A stretch of DNA of 64,000 nucleotides from Mucilaginibacter sp. 14171R-50 (GCF_010093045.1 NZ_CP048115.1:62001-126000), one strand, 5' to 3'; shown: positions 22,632 to 31,889, counted from the first letter of the stretch. Notes: generated by a model from the letters alone, not told the origin. Program-made: numbers and translations.

Positions 22632-23789
22632 ATGCCTATTTACCATACTTTAGGGACTATCCCGCACAAGCGGCATACGCAATTCCGTAAGCCGGATGGC
22701 ACTTTATATGCCGAAGAACTGGTATCAACCGAGGGTTTTTCCAGCTTGTACTCGCTGGTTTACCACACTTACCCGCCCACCATTGTAAAAGAACTTGGCG
22801 AGCCGTATTCTGTTGAGCCCAAAATAGCGCGCGAAAAGCACCTTAAACATACCAGCCTGATAGGTTTTAACATAAAACCCGAAGACGATTACCTGCAAAG
22901 CCGTAAGCCGGTTTTAGTAAATGCCGACCTGCACATTTCCTTGGCGGCCCCACGCCAAAGTATGACGGATTATTTTTACAAGAACAGCCAGGCCGACGAG
23001 GTAATATTTATTCATGAGGGCACAGGTACGTTAAAAACAGGTTTCGGCAAGATAAAATTCGAATACGGCGATTACCTGGTTATCCCGCGCGGTACCATTT
23101 ACCAGCTGGAGTTTAACAGCGAAGATAACCGCCTGTTCATTGTAGAAAGCTTTAGCCCTATCCGATCGCCAAAACGTTACCGCAACGCATATGGCCAGCT
23201 CATGGAGCATGCACCCTATTGCGAACGGGATATTAAACGCCCTACAGACCTGGAAACCATTGACCAGAAGGGCGACTTTAAGATCCTGATCAAAAAACAG
23301 GGCCTTATTTATCCGTACACTTATGGCACCCATCCGTTTGATTTTATTGGCTGGGACGGCTTTCACTACCCATGGGCGTTTTCCATCCACGATTTTGAAC
23401 CGATAACCGGCAGGGTACATCAGCCACCACCGGTACACCAAACTTTTGAAGGCCACAATTTTGTGATATGCTCGTTTGTGCCGCGTAAGTTTGATTATCA
23501 CCCCTTATCGATACCCGCGCCGTATAACCACAGCAATGTAGACAGCGATGAGGTATTGTACTACGTTGACGGCGATTTTATGAGCCGGAAAAGCGTGGTA
23601 AAAGGGCAGATAACCCTGCACCCCGGCGGCATCCCGCACGGCCCGGCGCCGGGTTCGGTCGAAAAATCTATCGGTAAAGAGTTTACGGATGAATTGGCCG
23701 TGATGATAGATCCCTTCCGCCCGCTGATGCTGACGGAGGATGCCGTACAAATTGAAGACGAAAATTACTATAAAAGCTGGGTTTTTTGA
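22632..23789 (+). CDS. hmgA: Homogentisate 1,2-dioxygenase
   Basis: 385 residues, a non-haem iron dioxygenase of the cupin fold that opens the homogentisate ring to maleylacetoacetate in tyrosine catabolism. Markers: FIHEGTGTLKTGFGKIKFEYGDYLVIPRGT in the N-terminal cupin, VHQTFEGHNFVICSFVPR near 268-285 and HPGGIPHGPAPGS near the end, supplying His/Glu iron ligands. It is somewhat shorter than the animal enzyme, as usual for this bacterial subgroup. hpd follows after 80 bases in the same direction. Confidence 0.93.
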   Translation: MPIYHTLGTIPHKRHTQFRKPDGTLYAEELVSTEGFSSLYSLVYHTYPPTIVKELGEPYSVEPKIAREKHLKHTSLIGFNIKPEDDYLQSRKPVLVNADLHISLAAPRQSMTDYFYKNSQADEVIFIHEGTGTLKTGFGKIKFEYGDYLVIPRGTIYQLEFNSEDNRLFIVESFSPIRSPKRYRNAYGQLMEHAPYCERDIKRPTDLETIDQKGDFKILIKKQGLIYPYTYGTHPFDFIGWDGFHYPWAFSIHDFEPITGRVHQPPPVHQTFEGHNFVICSFVPRKFDYHPLSIPAPYNHSNVDSDEVLYYVDGDFMSRKSVVKGQITLHPGGIPHGPAPGSVEKSIGKEFTDELAVMIDPFRPLMLTEDAVQIEDENYYKSWVF

Positions 23790-23822
23790 GGTGAAAGGTA
23801 AAAGCAGAAAGGTAAAAGGCTT
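23790..23822. repeat. ggtaaaagcagaaagg word repeat
   Basis: aggtgaaaggtaaaagcaga then aaggtaaaaggcttt, starting right after the hmgA stop. It shares TAAAAGCAGAAAGG (14 of 14, opposite strand) with the repeat arm inside the signal peptide gene at 5098-5111. Confidence 0.75.
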
Positions 23823-23869
23823 TAAAAAATCACTAAATCAATAATACCCTGATTCACTAATTAAAGAAA

Positions 23870-24994
23870 ATGGAAACATTAACATTAGATACCAAACCAA
23901 CCACAACAGATTTTTTGCCGCTTAACGGTACGGATTATGTTGAATTTTATGTGGGTAACGCCAAGCAGGCTGCCCACTATTATAAAACCGCTTTCGGTTT
24001 TCAGGACCTGGCATATGCCGGACCCGAAACCGGCGTGCGCGACCGCGCATCATATGTTTTACAACAAGGTAAAATACGCATTGTGTTAACTACCCCGCTG
24101 CATTCTGATCACCCGATAGCGGAGCATATTAAAAAACACGGCGATGGTGTAAAAGTACTTGCGCTATGGGTTGACGACGCTTACGACGCCTTTAAACAAA
24201 CCACAAGCCGCGGGGCGGAGCCTTTTCAGGAGCCCCAAACCATTACCGACGAACACGGCGAAGTGCGCACCAGCGGCATAAAACTATATGGCGAAACGGT
24301 TCATCTGTTCATCGAGCGTAAAAACTACAGCGGGCCGTTCCTGCCGGGATATAAAGCCCTGCAAACCACTTACCACCCGCCTGTTGCAGGCCTGCTGTAT
24401 GTAGACCATTGCGTGGGTAATGTGGGCTGGCATAAAATGAACTACTGGGTAAATTTTTATGAAGAAATTATGGGGTTCCGTAATATTCTTACGTTTGATG
24501 ATAAAATGATATCCACCGAATACTCGGCCCTGATGAGCAAGGTTATGAGTAACGGTAACGGATACGTAAAGTTCCCGATAAATGAGCCGGCCGAGGGTAA
24601 AAAGAAAAGTCAGATAGAAGAATACCTGGAATTTTACGAAGACGAGGGCGTGCAGCACCTGGCATTGGCTACCAACGATATTGTAAAAACAGTAACTGAT
24701 CTGCAAAGCCGGGGGGTAGAGTTTTTAACAGTGCCTACTACCTATTACGACGAGCTTACCGATCGTGTAGGCCATATTGACGAAGACCTGGAGCCGCTTA
24801 AACAATTAGGCATCCTGGTTGACCGAGACGACGAGGGCTACCTGCTGCAGATATTTACCAAACCTGTTGAAGACCGCCCTACGCTGTTCTTCGAGATCAT
24901 ACAGCGCAAAGGGGCAAAATCATTTGGCGCTGGCAATTTTAAAGCATTGTTTGAAGCCATTGAACGCGAGCAGGAACTGCGCGGAAACTTGTAG
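23870..24994 (+). CDS. hpd: 4-hydroxyphenylpyruvate dioxygenase
   Basis: 374 residues, two VOC modules. Converts 4-hydroxyphenylpyruvate to homogentisate with Fe(II) and O2. The iron ligands are visible: H180 in LLYVDHCVGNV, H263 in GVQHLALATNDI and E342 in LFFEIIQRKG. The C-terminal GAGNFKALFEAIEREQ is the usual lid helix. With hmgA and the divergent FAH gene it forms a tyrosine to fumarate and acetoacetate route; no maleylacetoacetate isomerase gene is seen in the window. Confidence 0.95.
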   Translation: METLTLDTKPTTTDFLPLNGTDYVEFYVGNAKQAAHYYKTAFGFQDLAYAGPETGVRDRASYVLQQGKIRIVLTTPLHSDHPIAEHIKKHGDGVKVLALWVDDAYDAFKQTTSRGAEPFQEPQTITDEHGEVRTSGIKLYGETVHLFIERKNYSGPFLPGYKALQTTYHPPVAGLLYVDHCVGNVGWHKMNYWVNFYEEIMGFRNILTFDDKMISTEYSALMSKVMSNGNGYVKFPINEPAEGKKKSQIEEYLEFYEDEGVQHLALATNDIVKTVTDLQSRGVEFLTVPTTYYDELTDRVGHIDEDLEPLKQLGILVDRDDEGYLLQIFTKPVEDRPTLFFEIIQRKGAKSFGAGNFKALFEAIEREQELRGNL

Positions 24995-25034
24995 ATCCTC
25001 TCTTGCCAATTCAATAGCATCGTATTAACACGCA

Positions 25035-25062
25035 GGGTATGGTTCAAGTTTGAACCATACCC
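25035..25062. terminator. Hairpin after hpd
   Basis: GGGTATGGTTCAA and TTGAACCATACCC are exact reverse complements with a two-base centre. The T-run afterwards is poor, so termination is likely but not certain. Confidence 0.6.
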
Positions 25063-25198
25063 GTTATTGAAAGGTTGGGTAAGGTAAAATGCCGGGCGCT
25101 ATACCCCGCGTTCAGCGTTTTTGACAAGGGCGAATTCCCCCTGTAAAAAGGTGAATTTAAGCCCGAAACAATTATTAACTTGCATAAGTTGTATTACC

Positions 25199-25696
25199 AT
25201 GAGCACCAACCCTTTACATACCAAGTTCCGAATATTTCCATTGCTGGTAAGTGTGGCAATAACATTTGGTATCGGGTTTGTGGCCTCACTTTTTACCCGC
25301 CCCGAAATAACCGGATGGTACGCCGCCTTAAAAAAACCGGCGTTTACACCTCCTAACTGGCTTTTCCCGGTAGCATGGACAACCCTGTACCTGCTGATTG
25401 CCATTGCAGCGTACCTGGTTTGGCAACGCCGCGACAGCACATCAACTTATAAAACTACGATTGTTATTTACGTTACGCAGCTTGCGCTCAATTTCTCGTG
25501 GTCGATAGTGTTCTTTGGCATGCACCGCATATTGGCCGCGCTGTTTATTATTGTAGCGTTACTGGTAAGCATCGTTTTAAACATCGGCTGGTTTGCCCGG
25601 TTCAGTAAAACAGCGGCCTGGCTGCTGGTACCCTACCTGATGTGGGTACTTTTTGCTGCTTTGTTAAACATTAGCATTAGTGTGCTTAACAAATAA
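25199..25696 (+). CDS. tspO: TspO/MBR family membrane protein
   Basis: 165 residues from the ATG at 25199 (an upstream in-frame start at 25121 has no family homology). Five membrane helices with the Trp/Pro-rich pattern of TspO: FASLFTRPEITGWYAALKKP-like start, then PAFTPPNWLFPVAWTTLYLL, and YVTQLALNFSWSIVFFG in helix 3. TspO proteins bind porphyrins and related ligands and act in stress and tetrapyrrole regulation. Inner membrane. Confidence 0.92.
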   Translation: MSTNPLHTKFRIFPLLVSVAITFGIGFVASLFTRPEITGWYAALKKPAFTPPNWLFPVAWTTLYLLIAIAAYLVWQRRDSTSTYKTTIVIYVTQLALNFSWSIVFFGMHRILAALFIIVALLVSIVLNIGWFARFSKTAAWLLVPYLMWVLFAALLNISISVLNK

Positions 25697-25736
25697 GAAA
25701 AACACTATTTTTATTGCACGTTATCCTGTGCCTGAA

Positions 25737-26273
25737 ATGAAAAGATTTTTGCTTACCTGTATCCTCACAATTGTTGCTGTATCATTTGCTTTGGCCGATA
25801 CTATCGCCATCAACCATTTTGTAATAAAAGAGAACCCATTTGCTAAAGATGAGATAGCCATTATAGCAGTTGATACCGCCGGGGTGATCCAGGAAAACGT
25901 AAGCGGCCTGTTCACTTTTACGATAAATGGCTTTACCGAGGAGCTTACTTTTGATAAGGGCACTGCCTTTTATCGGCATAAGATAGAAAAGTCGAGCTTT
26001 GTATACACCAGGCACGAGAATGTTAATGGCACCCACGCCATACTTTATTACGTTTACAGGCACGATAGCAGGCTTACCCCTGTAAAAATAAGCTGGATAG
26101 TATTAATAGGTATACCGCTTGCGTTGATATTGCTTGGTTACCTGTTTAAGCGGTTCATTATAATAGCGCTTATAATTTTTTGTATCTTCCTGTATTTTAA
26201 CCACAGCAACGGGTTAAGCATCCCAACGTTCTTCCAGAGTATTATTGATGGGTTAAAGGGGGTGTTTTCGTAG
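25737..26273 (+). CDS. Exported membrane protein, unknown function
   Basis: 178 residues from the ATG at 25737. A signal peptide (MKRFLLTCILTIVAVSFALA) leads to a small periplasmic beta-rich domain (about 20-110: VQENVSGLFTFTI-like strands, TAFYRHKIEKSSFVYTRH), then two adjacent hydrophobic helices (WIVLIGIPLALILLGYL and FIIIALIIFCIFLYF) and a short tail. I do not recognise it. It follows tspO by 40 bases and is probably co-transcribed. Confidence 0.65.
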   Translation: MKRFLLTCILTIVAVSFALADTIAINHFVIKENPFAKDEIAIIAVDTAGVIQENVSGLFTFTINGFTEELTFDKGTAFYRHKIEKSSFVYTRHENVNGTHAILYYVYRHDSRLTPVKISWIVLIGIPLALILLGYLFKRFIIIALIIFCIFLYFNHSNGLSIPTFFQSIIDGLKGVFS

Positions 26274-26332
26274 CAAGAAATTAGAGCGCGATGCACTACC
26301 GGACGCTTGGTTTTTTAACAACTAATCTCTGA

Positions 26333-28726
26333 TTAAAACGGCAGCCCGATACCAAAGTTTAGCTGCATAAAACTGTAGTTGTCACCAACTATCTTGCCGT
26401 TCTTGTCTACCCCTGTTTTATTTGCGCGGAGGTAGGCCTCCTTAAATTCGCCCGTTTTAAACAATTCATCAAAATGTTTAACAAACACCCATTGTTCTGA
26501 TCCGTTGAACTGCGGGTCTTTAAATTTAAAGGCGGCATCAAGTCTGAAGACAAAAAAGCCAAGGTCAAACCTTAAACCGGTGCCAATACCAATCGCGGTA
26601 GACTGCAGAATATTGTTAAACCTGAATTCGCCGTTAGGGTTGTCGGCAGTTTTGTGCAAGCGCCAAACGTTGCCCGCATCTATAAAAAATGCCCCTTTCA
26701 GCTTAGTGCCAAAAAAGTTATCCATTAATTTATAACGATATTCCATATTGGCAACCATTTTTATTTCGCCAAACTGGTCAAGGTATTTCAGGCGTGCGCG
26801 TGTGGTATCGGCAGCACCGCCTACGCCGTAGCTGGCACGGTTAAACTGGCCCGGCCCTAAGGTACGCGGCAGCCAGGCACGTATATCGTTTGCACCGCCG
26901 GTATAAAAATTCTTTTCAAAGATCAACTGGTTACTGTTACCGTACGGCACGCCGATACCAGGATTAAAGCGAAATATAAACTGCTTTTCACCTCCTAAAC
27001 TACGGTACCAACGGTAATCAACCTCGGTTTTTACATACTGCGAAAAAGCGTAACCAAACAAGGTGCGCTGGCCAAGCGTATCGCGGGGTGCGTTTACCAG
27101 TTTGCTTAGCAGGCTAAGCGTACCCCCGCCCAGATCAAGACCGCCCCTGAAGTATATAAAATTTTTGTAAGAGTTTAACTCCTGCGCGTTGTATTGGAAG
27201 GTATACTGGCTACCCGATGTAAACGTAGTACGCCCGATAAGGTACACATACGAATAGCGGTTTTGCTTTAAAAGCTCTGCCTTCGCCACAGGGTCGATAC
27301 TGCCACTCGAAAATTCGATGCTTATAGGCGTAACGGAGTGCTGTTTACGGGCAGTTTCAAAAAAATCGTAGGTAACCGAGTTTATAAAACTGCGGCGCTC
27401 CACCAATCCTTTTTGATAAAACAACTGGAAATTGGTGGAGAAAGTGGTATGCGGCACGCCGAATTTAGCCAGGTTAGGAAATTTAAAGGGCAGCAGCAGC
27501 CGCGGATAAATAACACTGGCACCGGCCCTGAAATCCTGGTTTTGTATCCCCTGGTTAACCGATGAGTTGCCATTATCGAACAGAATACTCCAGTTGAGCT
27601 TTATCTGTAACGTTGCGGCCTGTTTAAAGATATTTCGGTTGGTAAAGGTGTTACCCAGGTTATAGCCAAAGCGCCCCTGGTTAAACAAAAATTCGGCTTC
27701 TACCCGGTCGCTCATGAGTTTCAGGGGCACAACATCAATTTTGGTATTCAGCCGGTTGCTGCTGTCGGGTAATTTCTCGTAAGTCGGGTTTGGCACGTTC
27801 CTGAATACGTTAAGCTCCGAAAGGCGTGATGTGGTGAGCGTTTGCTTATCAATATCATACAATTCACCTTTCCGTTGAAAAATATAATCGGTAACGGTGC
27901 GGGGTTTAAACTTTCCCGAAAAATCAACAAACCTGAACTGGCTGTCTACCTGTATAGTATCTGCCTTGCCGGGGGTACGGCCATTACTGCGTGCAACGGT
28001 AACCAAGGTATTATTAATGGTATAAACCGGGTGTTCGGTTTTGCCCTGCGGGTTATCAATGGTCATTACCACATCAACAATACTCTTATTAAAACTCGAA
28101 TCGGGCAGGTAGTTTATATACTGGCGATAAAAATCGTAGTAACCGTTACGTTTCATTACCAGGTAAAACTGATCGCGGTCGTAAGCTAAACTATCTGTAT
28201 CAAAACGGCTGCCTTTATTGATATGCGAGTAATCCTTACGCGTTTTGCGATACAGTTCCTGCACCTTAGGGTCGGCAATGCTATCCTTAAAGTTCCTTAT
28301 CTTAAACAGCGGGCCTTCGGTAGCGGTAAAAAACAGCTGGGCCTTTTTCTTCTTCACAATAATGGAGTCGGCTACTTTGGCTTTTAAAAAACCTTTGTTA
28401 ACCAGGTACTTTTGTATTTGCAATCGCGAAAACTCCACCAGGTTGCTATCCAGCAAAGCGGGTGCTTCGCCTATTTTGCGTTTACCATTACCGCTAAACA
28501 GGTAATAAAACTGCAGGTTAAGCCAGTTGTTTGGCTGCTGCTCTTTATCAACATAGTTAAGCGCCTCTTCCGAAAACTCTTTGTCAACGCCTTTGATCGT
28601 AACTTTGCGCACAATGGCCTGGTTATCTTTTATGCCCCTGGTAACACTGCAGCCGGCACCAATAATAACCACCAAAATACTTAATATTGCAAGACGGAAA
28701 TGTCCGGGTGTATTATATGCTTTCAA
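26333..28726 (-). CDS. TamL-type lipoprotein, BamA/TamA-family outer-membrane barrel
   Basis: 797 residues. The lipobox IIGAGC places the lipidated Cys at position 26, distinguishing TamL of Bacteroidota from ordinary TamA. POTRA-like repeats occupy about 35-330 (KVTIKGVDKEFSEEALNYVD start) and the C-terminal half is a 16-strand Omp85 barrel with FNPGIGVPYGNSNQLIFEKNFYTGGANDIRAW and a closing FGIGLPF. The role is assembly or insertion of outer-membrane proteins with a TamB partner, which is not in this window. Its start overlaps the divergent methyltransferase start. Confidence 0.88.
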   Translation of the reverse strand: MKAYNTPGHFRLAILSILVVIIGAGCSVTRGIKDNQAIVRKVTIKGVDKEFSEEALNYVDKEQQPNNWLNLQFYYLFSGNGKRKIGEAPALLDSNLVEFSRLQIQKYLVNKGFLKAKVADSIIVKKKKAQLFFTATEGPLFKIRNFKDSIADPKVQELYRKTRKDYSHINKGSRFDTDSLAYDRDQFYLVMKRNGYYDFYRQYINYLPDSSFNKSIVDVVMTIDNPQGKTEHPVYTINNTLVTVARSNGRTPGKADTIQVDSQFRFVDFSGKFKPRTVTDYIFQRKGELYDIDKQTLTTSRLSELNVFRNVPNPTYEKLPDSSNRLNTKIDVVPLKLMSDRVEAEFLFNQGRFGYNLGNTFTNRNIFKQAATLQIKLNWSILFDNGNSSVNQGIQNQDFRAGASVIYPRLLLPFKFPNLAKFGVPHTTFSTNFQLFYQKGLVERRSFINSVTYDFFETARKQHSVTPISIEFSSGSIDPVAKAELLKQNRYSYVYLIGRTTFTSGSQYTFQYNAQELNSYKNFIYFRGGLDLGGGTLSLLSKLVNAPRDTLGQRTLFGYAFSQYVKTEVDYRWYRSLGGEKQFIFRFNPGIGVPYGNSNQLIFEKNFYTGGANDIRAWLPRTLGPGQFNRASYGVGGAADTTRARLKYLDQFGEIKMVANMEYRYKLMDNFFGTKLKGAFFIDAGNVWRLHKTADNPNGEFRFNNILQSTAIGIGTGLRFDLGFFVFRLDAAFKFKDPQFNGSEQWVFVKHFDELFKTGEFKEAYLRANKTGVDKNGKIVGDNYSFMQLNFGIGLPF

Positions 28727-29466
28727 AATCTCAGATCAGTTTACTAACGTCTTTACAACACAAAAAGTTCCGCAGGGAACATGGTTTATTTATGGTAGAA
28801 GGCTACAAATCAATAACTGAATTTGCCGGTTCCGATTACCACCTGCATACCATATATCATACGCCTGATATTGCACCAAAATTGCTTAAATTATCCCAAA
28901 AAATAAACTTTCAGGAGATTTCTTTAAATGACCTTCAAAAAGTAAGCTCACTGAAAACCCCGGCTGATGCAATTGCTACTGTTAAGATACCCCAATGGGG
29001 CAGCTTAAACCCTACAACGTTAAAAAATAAATTTAGTTTGGTGCTTGATGGTATACAGGACCCCGGCAACATGGGTACCATTATACGCACTGCCGATTGG
29101 TTTGGCATCGGCAACATTATTTGCTCGGAAGATACTGTTGATGCCTATAACCCCAAAGTTGTACAGGCCACCATGGGCTCGCTTGCGCGGGTAAATGTTA
29201 CCTATACCAATTTAGCAGGCCTGGTTTCGGCAGCAAAGCTGCCCGTTTTCGGCGCTTTACTAAACGGCGAAAATATTTATACCACAAACTTTGGCACCGA
29301 GGGCTTGCTAATAATGGGCAACGAGGGTAACGGTATCAGGCCTGATATTCAGGCGTTAGTAACCAAAGCTATCACCATTCCGCGCATTGGTAAGGCCGAA
29401 TCGTTGAATGTGGCCATAGCCACGGCCATATGCTGCTCAGAGCTTGCCGCAAAATCCTACAAATAA
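28717..29466 (+). CDS. SpoU/TrmH-family RNA 2'-O-methyltransferase
   Basis: 249 residues from the ATG at 28717 (MLSKSQISLLTSLQHKKFRR), preferred over an ATG 30 bases upstream because RNA methyltransferases of this type start this way. SPOUT motifs: DPGNMGTIIRTADWFGI (motif 1, Asn and Arg), LLIMGNEGNGI (motif 2) and PRIGKAESLNVAIATAI (motif 3). The N-terminal SpoU-sub-bind domain precedes it. It methylates a ribose in tRNA or rRNA; the target cannot be told. The 5' end overlaps the divergent tamL gene by 10 bases. Confidence 0.9.
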   Translation: MLSKSQISLLTSLQHKKFRREHGLFMVEGYKSITEFAGSDYHLHTIYHTPDIAPKLLKLSQKINFQEISLNDLQKVSSLKTPADAIATVKIPQWGSLNPTTLKNKFSLVLDGIQDPGNMGTIIRTADWFGIGNIICSEDTVDAYNPKVVQATMGSLARVNVTYTNLAGLVSAAKLPVFGALLNGENIYTTNFGTEGLLIMGNEGNGIRPDIQALVTKAITIPRIGKAESLNVAIATAICCSELAAKSYK

Positions 29467-29469
29467 AAA

Positions 29470-29499
29470 TTGATTAGCAACAAATAATTACTATTTTTG
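29470..29499 (+). promoter_or_regulatory. Promoter of tRNA-Cys: TTG - 19 bases - TATTTTTG
   Basis: The best-formed promoter in the window: TTG at 29470-29472, a 19-base spacer and TATTTTTG at 29492-29499, just upstream of tRNA-Cys. Confidence 0.75.
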
Positions 29500-29513
29500 C
29501 AATCCTTAAAATT

Positions 29514-29584
29514 GGTCGGGTGGCCGAGTGGCTAGGCAGAGGTCTGCAAAACCTCCTACAGCGGTTCGAATCCGCTCCCGACCT
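29514..29584 (+). tRNA. tRNA-Cys (GCA)
   Basis: Cloverleaf by eye: acceptor GGTCGGG pairs with CCCGACC, anticodon stem gaggt/acctc with loop ctgcaaa giving anticodon GCA, T-arm cggttcgaatccg, discriminator T as expected for tRNA-Cys. CCA is not encoded. Confidence 0.96.
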
Positions 29585-29614
29585 CAAGGTTAAAAACATT
29601 TAAAATAAAAAGTC

Positions 29615-29791
29615 ATGGGCGTTACTCGTTTAAAAAGAAAAGATAGAAGGAACAAAACCACTTCGCGTTTAGAAGTTCAGTTTTTAAAGTTAGCTACCAA
29701 CATTGAATTGGGCAGCCGTTCTGCAGAGAAAAAAGACAGCCAGATAGCAAAAAACAATGCTGTTTTAGCTAAAGCCGCTGCAGGCAAATAA
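29615..29791 (+). CDS. Small basic protein, 58 residues, unknown function
   Basis: Reads MGVTRLKRKDRRNKTTSRLE, then VQFLKLATNIELGSRSAEKK and DSQIAKNNAVLAKAAAGK, followed by TAA. The N-terminus is strongly basic (RLKRKDRRNK), then predicted helix with an Ala-rich end. Supported as real by its position 30 bases after tRNA-Cys on the same promoter, a clean terminator behind it and base usage like its neighbours. It looks like a ribosome- or nucleic-acid-associated small protein, but I cannot name a family, and the small size lowers certainty. Confidence 0.75.
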   Translation: MGVTRLKRKDRRNKTTSRLEVQFLKLATNIELGSRSAEKKDSQIAKNNAVLAKAAAGK

Positions 29792-29812
29792 TTGTTCTTT
29801 TTAAGGAAATTG

Positions 29813-29846
29813 AAAAGGCATACCGGTAATGGTATGCTTTTTTTAT
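29813..29846 (+). terminator. Terminator of the tRNA-Cys/small protein transcript
   Basis: gcatacc, loop ggtaat, ggtatgc followed by a run of seven T's. Confidence 0.92.
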
Positions 29847-29852
29847 TGGGTA

Positions 29853-29879
29853 AAGACGCGAAGTATCGCATCTCTACAT
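29853..29879. repeat. TAGAGACGC element overlapping the pyrD stop codon
   Basis: aaagacgcgaagtatcgcat then ctctaca matches the right arm at 20174-20193. The pyrD stop (TAG on the minus strand, 29874-29876) is the tcTAc of this element. Confidence 0.75.
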
Positions 29880-30911
29880 TTTCAGCACCGCCTTATTAAT
29901 CTCCCCTATCAATCCCGGTCCTTCGTAAATAAAACCAGTGTATAACTGCACTAACGATGCGCCGGCCTTTAATTTCTCTATCGCATCCGCGGCCGAATGG
30001 ATGCCGCCTACCCCGATAATAGGGAACGCCCCGCCTGATATTTTATGCAGATAAGCGATAACCTCTGTGGAGCGCTTGGCTAACGGTTTGCCGCTTAATC
30101 CGCCGGTCTCCACTTTATGTGCAGACGTGAGCCCCTCGCGGCCGATCGTGGTATTGGTAGCAATGATACCTGCTATGCCTGTTTGTTTTACAATATCGGC
30201 GATATCGTTTAACTGATCGTTTGTCAGGTCGGGGGCAATTTTTAATAAAATGGGCCTGCTAATACCATTCTTGTTATTGCGTTGCTGCAGCGTGTTTAAA
30301 ATATGCATCAGGGGGCCTTTTTCCTGCAGCTCGCGTAAGCCGGGCGTGTTGGGCGAACTTACGTTCACCACAAAATAGTCAACCACATCAAACAGCCTGT
30401 CAAAGCATTTGATGTAATCGCTTACCGCATCCTCGTTAGATGTTACCTTATTTTTGCCGATGTTGCCCCCTACTATAAGTGCCTGCTGCCCCGGTTTAAG
30501 GCTTTTACGATAAGCGGCAATACGCTCCGCGGCTACATCAACGCCATGATTGTTGAAGCCCATACGGTTTATCAGCGCCTCATCTGCCGGCAGGCGAAAC
30601 ATCCGCGGCCTGGGATTACCCGGCTGGGGCAACGGGGTAACGGTACCAACCTCAACAAAACCAAAGCCCAGGTTACCCATTTCGCTGATCAATTCGGCAT
30701 TTTTGTCAAAACCGGCGGCAAGGCCTACCGGGTTCTTAAACTTTAGGCCAAATACCTCGCGTTCCAATCGTTTATCATTACTGCCCCAAATGGCTTTACT
30801 TAGTGCCGCGCCCCCCGGGAAACGGTTAAACCGCTTAAGGTTACGGGTTACAAAATAATGCACGTTCTCGGGGTCGAACTGAAACAGCAGGGGTTTAAGC
30901 AATTGATACAT
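29874..30911 (-). CDS. pyrD: Dihydroorotate dehydrogenase (quinone), class 2
   Basis: 345 residues; oxidises dihydroorotate to orotate in pyrimidine synthesis, passing electrons to membrane quinone. The extended N-terminal helix that docks on the membrane is present ([20 protein letters not shown]). FMN-barrel signatures: [54 protein letters not shown] (catalytic Ser in SSPN), LKIAPD, NTTIGR and [11 protein letters not shown]. The final codon and stop come from a repeat element. Confidence 0.96.
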   Translation of the reverse strand: MYQLLKPLLFQFDPENVHYFVTRNLKRFNRFPGGAALSKAIWGSNDKRLEREVFGLKFKNPVGLAAGFDKNAELISEMGNLGFGFVEVGTVTPLPQPGNPRPRMFRLPADEALINRMGFNNHGVDVAAERIAAYRKSLKPGQQALIVGGNIGKNKVTSNEDAVSDYIKCFDRLFDVVDYFVVNVSSPNTPGLRELQEKGPLMHILNTLQQRNNKNGISRPILLKIAPDLTNDQLNDIADIVKQTGIAGIIATNTTIGREGLTSAHKVETGGLSGKPLAKRSTEVIAYLHKISGGAFPIIGVGGIHSAADAIEKLKAGASLVQLYTGFIYEGPGLIGEINKAVLKM

Positions 30912-31033
30912 GGCGCGAATTTACCGATTTTAACAATTACGCATCAACTTTTAACAATTAAGCATCGGCGGTAATTAACAATTTGTATCTTAGGCAAGCG
31001 CTATAATTTGCGCCGTTATAAACCAATACCAAC

Positions 31034-31792
31034 ATGACCAATAACAACTCGCGTCGTAATTTTATAAAAACCACCGCTGTGGGCGCAGCTGCGGCTATCA
31101 GCATCCCACAAATTGTATCTGCTTCGGCTAAAAGTTACAGAACTAAAAAGGTGCAATTGAACGATAACGATGTGATCTTATTCCAGGGCGACTCTATTAC
31201 CGATTGGGGGCGCGACCATAATAAAACTGTCCCTAATGATAACAGCAGCCTGGGCAACAGTTATGTTTTGCTAACCGCTGCCGAGTTGCTTGAAAAATAT
31301 GCTGCAAAAAACCTGCAAATTTATAACAAAGGCGTGGGCGGTAACAAAGTTTATCAGCTGGCGGATAGGTGGGACACCGATACGCTTGCGCTAAAACCAA
31401 CCGTACTGAGCATCCACATTGGGGTGAACGATTTTTGGCATACCCTGGGCGGCGGCTATACCGGCACTATCGAAACTTACATAACAGACTACAAAAAACT
31501 GCTCGACCGCACTAAAAACGCGCTGCCTGGTGTAAAGCTGATCATTGGCGAGCCTTTCGCCATGATAGGTACCAAAGCCGTTGATGCCAAATGGTACCCC
31601 ACGTTTGACCTTTTCAGGAAAGCCGCACGAGACATCGCAGCGGAATACGACCTGCCGTTTATACCCTACCAAACCGTATTTAATAACGCGCTTAAACAAG
31701 CGCCGGCTACTTATTGGACACTCGACGGCGTACACCCCAGCCTTGCCGGCGCAAAACTAATGGCGCAAGCCTGGATGGAAACGATAAAGTAA
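31034..31792 (+). CDS. Tat-exported SGNH/GDSL hydrolase
   Basis: 252 residues. The N-terminus has twin arginines (NSRRNFIKTTA, R7-R8) and a hydrophobic AVGAAAAISIP stretch, a Tat signal. SGNH blocks: GDSITDWG (S54 nucleophile), NKGVGGNK (block II), IHIGVNDFW (block III Asn) and LDGVHPS (D231, H234). Esterase or carbohydrate deacetylase in the periplasm; substrate unknown. It stands alone between pyrD (divergent) and the ABC-F gene. Confidence 0.88.
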   Translation: MTNNNSRRNFIKTTAVGAAAAISIPQIVSASAKSYRTKKVQLNDNDVILFQGDSITDWGRDHNKTVPNDNSSLGNSYVLLTAAELLEKYAAKNLQIYNKGVGGNKVYQLADRWDTDTLALKPTVLSIHIGVNDFWHTLGGGYTGTIETYITDYKKLLDRTKNALPGVKLIIGEPFAMIGTKAVDAKWYPTFDLFRKAARDIAAEYDLPFIPYQTVFNNALKQAPATYWTLDGVHPSLAGAKLMAQAWMETIK

Positions 31793-31852
31793 CCACCAGC
31801 CCCTAAAAAGGAGCTTTTGAACCATTTGCGCGCACCTTGTTATTTTTTCCAC

Positions 31853-31876
31853 TCCCCCTTCAGGGGGTCGGGGGGT
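31853..31876. repeat. Short ccccctt-cagggggtcgggggg hairpin
   Basis: A GC-rich hairpin upstream of the ABC-F gene, similar to the elements at 15522-15549 and 38475-38555 and typical of Bacteroidota short interspersed palindromes. Confidence 0.5.
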
Positions 31877-31881
31877 TTTCG

Positions 31882-31889
31882 TATCTTTG
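31882..31889 (+). promoter_or_regulatory. -7 box TATCTTTG for the ABC-F gene
   Basis: Ends 8 bases before the ATG at 31898, so the leader is at most a few bases. It also argues against the longer upstream reading frame. Confidence 0.6.
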
